This document shows, one piece after another, positions 1-9,300 of a stretch of DNA of 64,000 nucleotides (positions within the stretch are counted from its first letter, which is position 1; the number at the start of each line of letters is the position of its first letter). The position numbers and the translations under genes were made by a program. The notes beneath the pieces are model-generated. The model made no database searches. It was given only the letters and a program-made list of their open reading frames with translations, and was not told where the DNA came from. Source of the DNA: Formicarius rufipectus (lineage: Eukaryota > Chordata > Aves > Passeriformes > Formicariidae); assembly GCA_013399695.1 (NCBI GenBank), contig VXAU01002071.1, positions 1,248,362 through 1,312,361 on the forward strand, in the 5' to 3' direction.

Positions 1-80
1 TAGTGGAAGTTCCCCATGGTAGGGGGTGGAGCTGGATGAGCTTTAGAGTCCCTTCCAACCCAAACCATTTTATGATTCTA
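1..80 (+). mobile_element. CR1 LINE 3' end fragment
   Basis: This is the 3' terminus of a chicken-repeat-1 type retroposon. It has the diagnostic run of a GGGGTGGAGCTGGATGAG-like block, then a CCCTTCCAACCCAAACCATT block, then TATGATTCT. It is cut by the left edge of the window. Confidence 0.8.
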
Positions 81-174
81 AAAGGTTTCTTGGTAAAGTG
101 ATTAACAACACTCGAGAAACACTGTATTTTGTTAGAAGAGTTTGCTGATTTTTCTTTTTTTCTCTTCCCTCCAG

Positions 175-204
175 TGTCACCCAAGTCTGGGTCAGTAGGC
201 CTCG
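175..204 (+). CDS. Upstream RCA gene: juxtamembrane micro-exon
   Basis: The acceptor is a pyrimidine run ending in CTCCAG and the donor is CTCG|GTAAGC. The 30 nt are phase 1 to phase 1 and encode SPKSGSVGL, a short serine/glycine stalk. It corresponds in position to the 27-nt exon of the downstream CD46-like gene. Confidence 0.7.
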
Positions 205-1848
205 GTAAGCAGCTTGCAAACCTTTTTGCAGCCAGGTCTTTACCTTTAGGCATTGTTTCCCTCGGCTTCCTTGGCAGATCCACCCTGTCATGTCTTGTGT
301 GTGCTTTGAAACATGCAGTGAGAATAACACGGGCTCTCCCCTCTCAGGAGTCGCAGCTGCGGGAGTCCTGCTGCTCCTGGGGGCAGGCATTGCCTGGAAA
401 ATCATTTCGAAGCAGAAGGAAGGGTAAGGCAGCCTTCTGGATGTTTATTCATGTCCTTTGTTGCCAAGTCTCAAGCTTTATACACTTTATACACTTAACA
501 TGATTGCCTGAATGTGCCTGGGTAATTCTGTACCTCCAGTTCACGCTTGCAAATGGTACAACCTGGAATTGATGGTGTGGTTGTGTCATTTATCTCAAGG
601 CTCTGATCCTTAAAGGAGACAAACCTGAGTTCTTCTACAAAGCAATACAGTTCACTGTTCTCTTCTTTTTCACTTAGCTATTATCGTACGTATGAAAATT
701 ACAACTACCAAACCCCTCTGAATCCAGTAACTGAACAGAAAAGCTCATGTTTTCTGTAGAAGGTATGGATTTATAGTCCTCAACATAAAATACCAGTTAC
801 AGCTGAAATAATTATGTTTATATTATTGACTACATTGTCTACTTGAATTACTATTTTTCTAATATAATCATTCAAGTGGAAACCTCCTCAATCTTCTGGT
901 AAGATGTTTTCTTTTGCTGAATAAAAGAGACTGTTTTAAACATACTGAGTTTTTAAAACATCCTGTATTTCTTTCTGACACCACCCTCAATGTGTGCCTT
1001 TCCTATTCATCTGAGTGAATGGTGTTCACAGGTCAGACTTCCAGACTAGTACTTGCTTCTGATATAAAGCTATTAATTTTTATAGATCATGCGAGAGCTT
1101 GCTCTTGAAAAGCTACTTTAACAGCAGTAGTGTCAGAAAAGGACACTGAACTGGGCTTCTCATTTTTTTTCTTGTTTTCACATTTATTACAATGATATTT
1201 TTACTGACAGGTGAATCTACTTTCATTGGTGCATCTGTTGCAGCCAACAGGGAACTTTCACTGTGTGCTGGCAGGTCTCTGAGTGCAACCAGCTTTGACT
1301 ATAAAAAGATGTGGTTTGGGGTCATTTCTTTGAAACAAAGCATTTCCCAGAAATTCCCTCCTCCCTCCCTGAGGGACAACGTAATCCCTAGACATCAGTA
1401 TGGAATCAAGAATACTTTAATTTTAACACAAGGATGTCATCTTCTTCCTAGGCTGGGTATCCGTGCAGCTGCTCCCCAGGGACTCGGCTCATTCTGCACA
1501 GCAAGGGCTGCGTGGGAGAACTGCTCCAGCTGAGACTGAAATTCTGTGGCAAAAAAGGACATTTTATTGTAACTCTTTACTGCTTCTTCTGCTCCCATTA
1601 ATTACTGTGAGGATCTAATGAGGCTCAGACTGCATGCAGTGTGGATGCTGCCCCAGAGGGAATTCTGGGTGTTTTCCTTTACCTGCAAAGCCCAAAAATC
1701 TGGAAAACCCAGACCCACTAAAGCATTCCTGGGTGGGGGGTGGGAGTCACAGCATGTTAATTAATGTCTTAATAACAGCTGCTGTATTCACATCTCTGTA
1801 TCTCCTTTCAGTAAAGCTTGTGCACAGTGTTTCTCTACGAATGCTTAG
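175..1848 (+). CDS. C-terminal exons of a CD46-like complement regulator (partial)
   Basis: Only the 3' end of this membrane protein gene is in the window. The exons I can join are 175-204 (30 nt, SPKSGSVGL), 348-423 (transmembrane), and then either 678-762 (tail A, stop 757-759) or 1812 onward (tail B, stop 1846-1848). All acceptors and donors are canonical and the phases agree (1, 2, 2). The transmembrane exon reads GVAAAGVLLLLGAGIAW followed by the basic stop-transfer KIISKQKEG. The order short stalk exon, transmembrane exon, tail exon with a stop followed by a donor, second tail exon matches the complete CD46-like gene downstream. I therefore infer a paralogous RCA-family gene. Its CCP modules would lie to the left of the window. 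It could be the avian counterpart of CR1L or another CD46-like copy; nothing here decides that. Confidence 0.75.
348..423 (+). CDS. Upstream RCA gene: transmembrane exon
   Basis: The acceptor is CTCTCAG and the donor is GG|GTAAGG. It encodes one hydrophobic segment of about 19 residues rich in Ala, Leu and Gly and ending in W, then KIISKQKE as a cytosolic basic anchor. The exon ends in phase 2, the same phase as the transmembrane exon of the downstream gene. Confidence 0.8.
678..762 (+). CDS. Upstream RCA gene: cytoplasmic tail A (tyrosine-rich)
   Basis: The acceptor is TTTCACTTAG. The exon continues the transmembrane exon in frame and encodes a 27-residue tail with five tyrosines (YYRTYENYNYQT, then PLNPVTEQK and SSCFL), stop TAG 757-759. 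A splice donor (AAG|GTATGG) follows three bases after the stop, so the exon can be spliced onward with its stop inside it, as in mammalian CD46 exon 13. A YEN motif would fit Grb2-type SH2 binding if phosphorylated; this is inference. The YQT and EQK parts have the same spacing as YQT and EQR in mammalian CD46 CYT-2. Confidence 0.7.
920..925 (+). terminator. Poly(A) signal AATAAA for the tail A form
   Basis: AATAAA lies about 160 bases after the tail A stop codon, in the intron that separates tail A from tail B. It could end the tail A mRNA by intronic polyadenylation. No transcript evidence is available here. Confidence 0.4.
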
Positions 1849-1880
1849 CATAATAAAGGCTGAACCTGGGACAAGAATTT
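1812..1880 (+). CDS. Upstream RCA gene: alternative last exon, tail B
   Basis: A strong acceptor (TCTCCTTTCAG) is followed by an exon which, joined to the phase-2 end of the transmembrane exon, reads G-KACAQCFSTNA and stops at 1846-1848. An AATAAA signal at 1852-1857 starts four bases later, which is what a compact terminal exon looks like. It sits where tail B sits in the downstream gene. The exon is short and has no close homologue I recognise, so the call rests on splice signals, phase and the poly(A) signal. Confidence 0.5.
1852..1857 (+). terminator. Poly(A) signal AATAAA for the tail B form
   Basis: AATAAA lies directly after the tail B stop codon, and a T/G-rich stretch follows within about 40 bases. 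It is the best candidate for the 3' end of the upstream RCA gene. Confidence 0.5.
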
Positions 1881-1889
1881 GGTGTCTTC

Positions 1890-2411
1890 TTTAAGGTCTA
1901 GAATTTTAAGTCTTGGTTTTTTTTGTTGTATTATTCTAATGCTGCTCTGCAACATATGCAACGTGCTAAAGGTGTTGCAAAATTTGGCGTGTGTGAAGAT
2001 TACCTTAAATTAGGATGTTGTTTAGTGTGAGATCTTTGGATACTTTCAAGCCTCATCTGTAAGAAAGAAGAACCAATGAGTGGAACAGGCAGAAGCTGCA
2101 TCCCTTAGTCAAGGACATTCTGGAACTAACAAGCTTTAAGGATGTAGTAGATCAAGATGATGTGTGTTTATGTAGACAGTGCTAACTTGGCAAAACACTC
2201 AAGGTGCATGCATATAAATAGTTTTAAGGAACTATGTCTATTTGAATACTAAAAATCACATCTTTTAATACTTAAAAAAGACCAGCAACCTTTCACCTGA
2301 GCATGCAGAGAGGTTTGACAGGATTAATTAGTGGAAATCCCTAACTAATCCTAACAAAATAACTCTGAGTTTCTGCACATAAATAACAGCACGTTGGGCT
2401 CACAAAACCCT
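1890..2411. other. Intergenic, no feature seen
   Basis: AT-rich sequence between the last exon of the upstream RCA gene and the minisatellite. I see no ORF, splice-site pair or known repeat that I can support. Confidence 0.5.
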
Positions 2412-3050
2412 GAGGGGCACTGGGGCTGGGGGGGACAGAGAACCAGACCCAGCTGAGCAGTCAATATCAGCCAATACCAGTCAATATTGCTCAGGGGGGG
2501 ACACAGAACCAGACCCGGCCGAGCAGTCAATACCAGTCAATATCAGTCAGTATCAGTCCATATCACTCCAGGGCTGGGGGGGACACAGAACCAGGCCTGG
2601 CCAAGGAGTCAATACCAGTCAATATCAGTCAATACTGTGCAGGGGCTGGGGGGACACAGAACCAGACCCGGTTGAGGAGCCAATATCAGTCACTATTGTG
2701 CAGGGGCTGGGGGAACACACAACCAGGCCCAGCCGAGGAGTCAATACCAGTCAGTATCAGTCAGTACTGCTCAGGGGCTGGGGGGGGGGAACACAGAACC
2801 AGACCCGGCCGAGGAGCCAATACCAGTCAATATCAGTCAATACCAGTCAATATCAGCCAATACCAGTCAATACTGCTCAGGGGCTGGAGGGAACATAGAA
2901 CCAGACCTGGCCGTGCAGCCAATACCAGTCAATATCAGTCAGTACCAGTCAATATCACCCCGGGGCTGGGGGGACACAGAACCAGACCTGACCGAGGAGC
3001 CAATACCAGTCAATATCAATCAATACCAGTCAATAGCACTCCGGGACACC
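2412..3050. repeat. Minisatellite with nested 10-bp TCARTAYCAG units
   Basis: About nine imperfect copies of a compound unit. Each has a G-rich head (GGGGCTGGGGGGACACAGAA), a CCAGACCCGGCCGAGGAG-like block, and a variable number of 10-bp units TCAATACCAG, TCAATATCAG or TCAGTATCAG. Unit length varies mainly through the number of 10-bp sub-units. It ends less than 200 bp from the promoter of the CD46-like gene. Short ORFs across it (QYQS repeats) are translations of the repeat. Confidence 0.85.
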
Positions 3051-3109
3051 ATGGGGGCCGGGGCAGCCTCTGAGGGTGCCTTGATGGAGGCATTCTGAGG
3101 GCATTCAGA

Positions 3110-3228
3110 GGGCGCTGCTCTGAGGGCGCCCCCAAAGCGCCGCCCCGCGGGCGGGCGGGCTCTCCCCGCGCATGCGCGGCCGCGCGGCGCTGCGTCTGTG
3201 TCGAAGCGGGCGCGGCTCCCGCGCGGTC
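3110..3228 (+). promoter_or_regulatory. CpG-rich promoter of the CD46-like gene with NRF1-type palindrome
   Basis: A dense CpG stretch lies just upstream of the signal-peptide ATG. It contains GCGGGCGGGCGGG (GC boxes) and the perfect palindrome CCGCGCATGCGCGG at 3166-3179, which contains the NRF1 consensus core GCGCATGCGC. I see no TATA box, which fits a broadly expressed CpG promoter. The start site is not visible directly. Confidence 0.65.
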
Positions 3229-3310
3229 ATGGCGGCCGCGCCGCCCCTGCTGCTGTCGCCCCTGCTGCTGCTGCTGTGCGGGCTCGGAGGAGCTCAGGAT
3301 CAGGACAGGA
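3229..3310 (+). CDS. CD46: CD46-like exon 1: signal peptide
   Basis: Encodes MAAAPPLLLSPLLLLLCGLG then GAQDQDR, a classic leucine-rich signal peptide with cleavage likely near GGA|QD. The ATG context is GGTCATGG. The donor is AGGA|GTAAGG, phase 1. Confidence 0.85.
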
Positions 3311-6300
3311 GTAAGGAGCGGGCGCTCGATGCCGCCGGTGCCGTGGGAGGGGCGCGCTGAGGGGCAGCTGCGACGGGAGGGAGGGAGGAGGGAGAGGNTC
3401 TCGGGAGGAGCTGGGCGCCTCTAAGGGGGCGCTGATGGGCTCTGGGGGGAGCTGGGGGCCTCTGAGGAGTGCGGAGGGGCTCCCGGGCCTGCTCGGGGAG
3501 GTGGAAAGGACGAGGAAACGGGTTGTGGTGGCGGTGAAACCACGAGGCTTTTGCGGTGGTGTTGTGGGGGGTTTGAGTCATGGAACGGTTTGGGTGGGAA
3601 GAGACCTTAAATGCCATCCTGTGCCACCCCCTGCCATGGGCAGGGACACCTTCCACCAGCCCAGGTGGCTCCAAGCCCCGTCCAACCTGGCCTGGGACAC
3701 TTCCAGGGATGGGGCAACCACAGCTGCTCTGGGCACCTGTGCCAGGGCCTGCCCACCCTCACAGACGATTCCTCCCTAACACTCAATCTAAACCCACTCT
3801 GCCAGTTTAAAGCCATTCCTTCTCGCTCTATCGCTCCCTGTCCTGTAAAAAGTCCCTGTCCAGCTCTCCTGGAGCCCAGTTCAGGTTCGCAAAAGGTGAG
3901 AGAAAGGTGGGGCTGCAGAAACATTTGCTGCTAATGGAGCCTTGAGCTTAAGGTTTGGTAGATCTCTTCTGGTTGGGTCAATTTCAAAGCAGCAATAGGA
4001 AAAGCTTGGGAAAGATTGGTAGGTGTCATACCGGTGGTGGCCCCTCTGTCTTGCAGACTGGGCGATTCAGCTGTTTGTATCCGAGTCGGAGGGTTTTGAG
4101 TGTGTTTCTTTAAGTCCTTTCATGTGGAGGAGTTTTACTTCTTCAGCGATCCTCGTGAGTCCCTTCCAGCTCAGGACATTCTGTGCTTCTGACCAACCCA
4201 AGCATGTCCCTGGGTCTGTCGGTCTCTGTTGGACTGTGGAGCTGATTTTAAACTCAGCTTTATGGTCCTTAGACTTGCTTTCCTTTTTCCTTAGTGAAAA
4301 AATACGGAAACTGTGTTGCACATTTTCATAATATATGTAAATAATAACGTGTTTTCACTATGGACTGTGTGAGTGGGGCTGGCTGCTTTGTTTTTCCTGC
4401 ATCATGCTAAGTAGTCATTTCACTGCCCATGAGTGTACAGAGAGTTGTGTATTTAACTACAAAAAATGCAAACAAAGAACAGGATCTGGAAGGAAATGCA
4501 TTGTCTGGGTAGAATGCTGAAGAACTTAGGCAAAAAATAAGTAACAATATGTACTAGTATAGAGCTGGACATTGGATGCAATTAAAATCTACATTTCAAA
4601 AATGGAAAGTAATTAAATATACAGGTATCTCCAGCTTTTAAGAATGTGACCACTTGGATTTACCAGTCAGTCCTTAAAAGCCCTGGAATTACCATGGCTG
4701 CAGTGCTGGCAGCCCTCGGTGTGTGCCTCCTGCTGTTGCTAAGGCTGTGTTTTGCCTTTTCCTTCCTGTCCCAGAGACATGTGGTCCTCCACCTAGGCTG
4801 CAGTATGCAGAGCCCGAGCAGGGGCTCCAGGACACACAGAGCTTTCCTGTGGACAGCCAGGTCACCTTCATCTGCCGGCCAGGATACATGAGGACTCCTG
4901 GAAAATCATCCACTCTTACATGTGGTTCTGACTTACAGTGGTCACCCACAGAGAAGTTCTGTACAGGTAATCGTGTAATTTTTTGTACCCTTTTGCTTTT
5001 TCACTTTCATATTTAACAGTTTTATTTGTTTTACAAGTTAAAATTAGTATTTTGCACTATTTTAAATGAAGCTTGAAAAATGCTGATACTGGTAAGAGCA
5101 GTATATGTCAAAGACTTTGTATATATAATTACAGAGGTGTACATTTTTCCTTTCTGCCCCCTCCCCCAGAGAGAAGATGTAAATACCCAGTATTAGAACA
5201 TGGTATGGTTGATATAATAGATCCTGTATTTGGTTCAGCTGCTACTTTTTCTTGTCAAGAAGGGTAAGTATTTGGGTGGAGTTAATTCTTTTTTTTTCTT
5301 TTCCTGTTTACACCAGCTCTGAACCAACCCCAAATTTTTTGTGCAGTTCCATTCCAGTTCTGATTTGAAATCTGTATTCTAGTTTCAGTATTACGTTGAA
5401 CAATGGCCCATTTTTTTGTGTATACCAAATTAAGACAAAAGTACTAAACTCTCCAAGGTTTTTCCTCTCTTTCCTCTACTGTTAGTAACTTTAGGGAATT
5501 AGTGTCACATCAAAATGTAACTTTCATCAGTTTCTTTAGTGATGTCTCATTTGCTTCTGTTTTGTTTTCAAAGTGAGACTGTTAGCAAAATAAACAAATG
5601 AAGATACTTTTCTTATTACAATGAAACCTTGGTGTGTTATGTCCCCATAATCACAGAACAGAATTATATAAACCAATTTTTAGGTGCTTGTTGGAGAAAT
5701 GGGAGATTTAAGTTTAACCTCTTTAAAAATTTTTGCCTATTTAGATACAGATTACTTGGAAGGAATCAGATTTCCTGTGTAATTAAGAATGAAGGTGTTG
5801 ACTGGGATGCTGAGGTGCCTTTCTGTGAATGTAAGTAAATTACTGCTGTGTTTCATTTTCTATTCAGGTGGTGGTAGTTCATCTAAAAATAGCTATGCCA
5901 TGAACTTTCCAGTGTAGGAAATGATGGTAAAATAGAACTAATTTTTATTTATTTTTGTAAGTACTTGGGATGTGCCTGAAGAATGACCACTAAAAAATAC
6001 CAGTTATTGTGGCAATTATGGATATTCTCAGTTAGAAGTGTCGCTTGACTGAGAGTAGCTATGGCAGATTTTAAGTGATACTGCTTAGAAACCAAGGCTT
6101 GCTGTTTCTGAGATGTACAAGCTGCCAAACTTTTTCCTGAGTGACCTGTGTGATTGCTTTGCAGTGATTCCTTGTGACTCCCCTCCCAGCATTGCCAACG
6201 GGCACCACACAGAGGGTGACTACGTGTATCAGACTGCAGTGACCTACAGGTGTGATGATGTGCCCGAGGGCACAGATCCCTTCTCTCTCATCGGCTCAGA

Positions 6301-9300
6301 CACTATTTACTGCACAGCTGATGAACATTCCAATGGAGTTTGGAGTGGGCCACCTCCACAGTGTAGAGGTGGGTGGGATTTTTAATATATTTATTACAGT
6401 ATCCCTTTTTTGGAAGCAGTGTGAGCTGGGGAATGGACTCTCCCTATGGAAAAGGAGAAACAAGTCCTTCGGTACTAAATTTCATAGAGTTTCAGTGGAG
6501 GTCATGATGGTGGATACTGATAGATTATGGCACAGATTGTGTCTAAAATTTAAGTTAAAACTTTAAAAATACATGTATGAGTGTGTTGTTGGTAGAATAG
6601 GCCAAAGTGGAGGGACTGAGAGACCATGAAGTCTGGTTAGCTGAAGAAAAACTGTAAAGAGCAAGGATGTGGAAGCAAGATTAGGAATAGTAAAAAGCTA
6701 GAGAAGCATCCTTTTCCTGAAAACACTATGGAAGTGCAGGAATAAATATGAAGACCAGCAAGCACAGTCAGATGCAGGAAGAAATTCCAGATGCATTTGA
6801 ACCCTAATCAGTATAATTTGTTTTCTGAAATCCTGTCACTCTGCAGGTATGTGTCTTTTAGAAGTGGAACATTGTTATGTCACTTATTACAATTTCTTAC
6901 TTTATGGTACTGTTACAACTCAAACCAAGGACCTCCACCTTTAAGAAAGTAATGTTTTTATAAAACCCCTCCAGAAGAACTTGAGGAATGGAAAATATGA
7001 AAGCAGGAAAAGAATGTTGTGTTTGTGGCAACGTTTGTGTTAACAAATGTTTCAGAGCTGCTTTTCTTTTATGTCTTTCAGTGGTCAAATGTAAAGATCC
7101 AGAAGTTAAAAATGGGAAAAAAATCTCTGGTTTTGGACATTCCTATGTTTACAAGAACTCGGTTCAGTTTGAGTGCAATCCAGGCTATTTCATGGTCGGA
7201 TCAGACATAATAATCTGTGAAGAAAACAGCACCTGGTCTCCTCCAGAGCCAACTTGTAAGAAAGGTAAGTCTTTCCATAAGACTGCAACTTGTCTTGTGT
7301 GTTGAGAGTGTTGTGGGTCTGTCTTAGCTAAAATTTAATATCATAACACTGTATTGTAAATCAGAAGCTGAGGAAGTTGATGTGGAGCCATCTGTGGACA
7401 TTTTAGGTGTTTTGAGTGACACATCTCTAAAGCACTTTTGAGAATAAGTTGTGGTGTGACTGTATTGTGATAGCATTGTGATGTTTGGTGATTCTGTGAG
7501 TAAATACAGGTGAAAATATGTGAAATGCACAAGGAAATAGATGTTTCTGAGTTCTGACAGAAGTAGGAGTATGCACAGTGAGGAAACCTATGGTGTCCTG
7601 GAGTAATCCAGATCTTTGTGTTTTGTGTAGCACTTCAGGTCTTACTTTCCAGGCATCCTGTGGGTGTGTAGCATGGTGTTAGATTTTGACCAGGCAGATT
7701 CCTAAATCAGGATTAATTTGCTGGGCTGAGAACACGGCAGAGGTGTTTCTGAACCTTTCTTTTCCCTCTTTCTGCTGGGGAGAGAGGGAATGTTGTTGTG
7801 TAGTACAGCAAGATTATTTTATACATGCATAGTTTAATAATGAGTTTGTAAGAGTGAGAAGTACTTTTGAAGAGAGTGTTTGGGTGTTCCATAATGAGTG
7901 AGTCTGATAAGGCACCTGGAAATCATTCTGGAGCTTACAAAATTAATTAACCAATATGAATTTCAGACCTACCACATCATAAGATTGTATTACCTTTATG
8001 AATACCTGCAGTGATAGGTCTTTAAGTCTCCTAAAGGAAATATTTAGACTCAAATTTGTGGTGAACTACTCAGATATGCTGAGCTGTTTTTCTCATGCAA
8101 AGACAATGTGTATTTGTGGAGTTACTGAGTTACGAAATAGTTCATTACTACTAAATTTGTTTTTAAATCATATATTAATTGCTACAGGTGATTGTGATGC
8201 TCCAGAGGTCACTAATGGAGCTGTGATTCGTGTGAAATCTGTCTATGGAGTTGGAGAGTCTGTTCAGATAAAGTGCAATGCTCACTGCTCTTTTCCTGAT
8301 GGCACTAAAGAGACAACAGTAGTTTGTCAAGGACAGAAGACATGGTCATACTTTGCAAATTGTGCATGTGAGTAAAACCTGGTAAAATCAGGGGCACAGT
8401 GACAAGTATCAAATATCTGATGTGGTAATATGTGCTTTATTTTTTTCTTTTCTTTTTTTTCTTCCCAGGTGGGCCTGAAAGTCCTGGCTCCACTCCAGGT
8501 AAAACTTCTGGCTCCACTCCAGGCACAACTTCTGGCTCCACTCCAGGCATAGGTTCTGGCTCTACTCCAAGCATAGGTTCTGGTTCCACTCCAGTCATAA
8601 GTTATGGTAGAGTAGTTGTGGGACAAAAACCGTCCTATTTTGTGGGGGATTGTATTACGATCGAGTGTTACGCAGGGTACACGTTACATGGTGCAGCTGA
8701 AATTCAGTATATGGGAGAAAACCAATGGGCTCCTGGAGTGCCAACCTGCCAGCTGAGTAAGTATGAACTGCAAGAGTTTCCACTAGAAGGAAAATACATG
8801 CAAAAGTAGCTTTACTGCTTAGGAACATCCTTTTGTATTCAGGAGAAATAATTTAATGCATCTTCTTTCTTTATTTTTGACATAAAAATAGGATTTGCTA
8901 AAATCAATTAGAATATAAATAGTCTAAGTTAAATAACTGTTATGATGTAGACTGACCTCAAAGATTGTGTTGACAGCAGTGTTTGATCTACTTGAAATAG
9001 CTGTGTGACTATTTTTATAATAATGTTTGGATAAGAAGCACTCGTGTTCCTCTTGTGATACTGATTCCCTCTGTTTTTAGGTGGATATGTTATAGCCTGC
9101 ATCTGTGGTAAGTATTTTCTGAAACCTGAACGAGACACAATATTGATTGTATTTTTTATGTGGAAATTTTATTTTTTATTCCAGTCACCTCTGGCTGCAG
9201 TAGTATGATTTTGGAGTTTTGGTTATGCTGCATAATTCAAGAGAAGTTAAACCATAATTTCTAAGCAACCTTAATTCAGTGTAAATGTGTGTTTTTTCAT

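Noticed and set aside
2487..3098. QYQSISVN repeat ORFs upstream of the CD46-like gene
   Set aside because: Translation of the compound minisatellite, with several overlapping frames.
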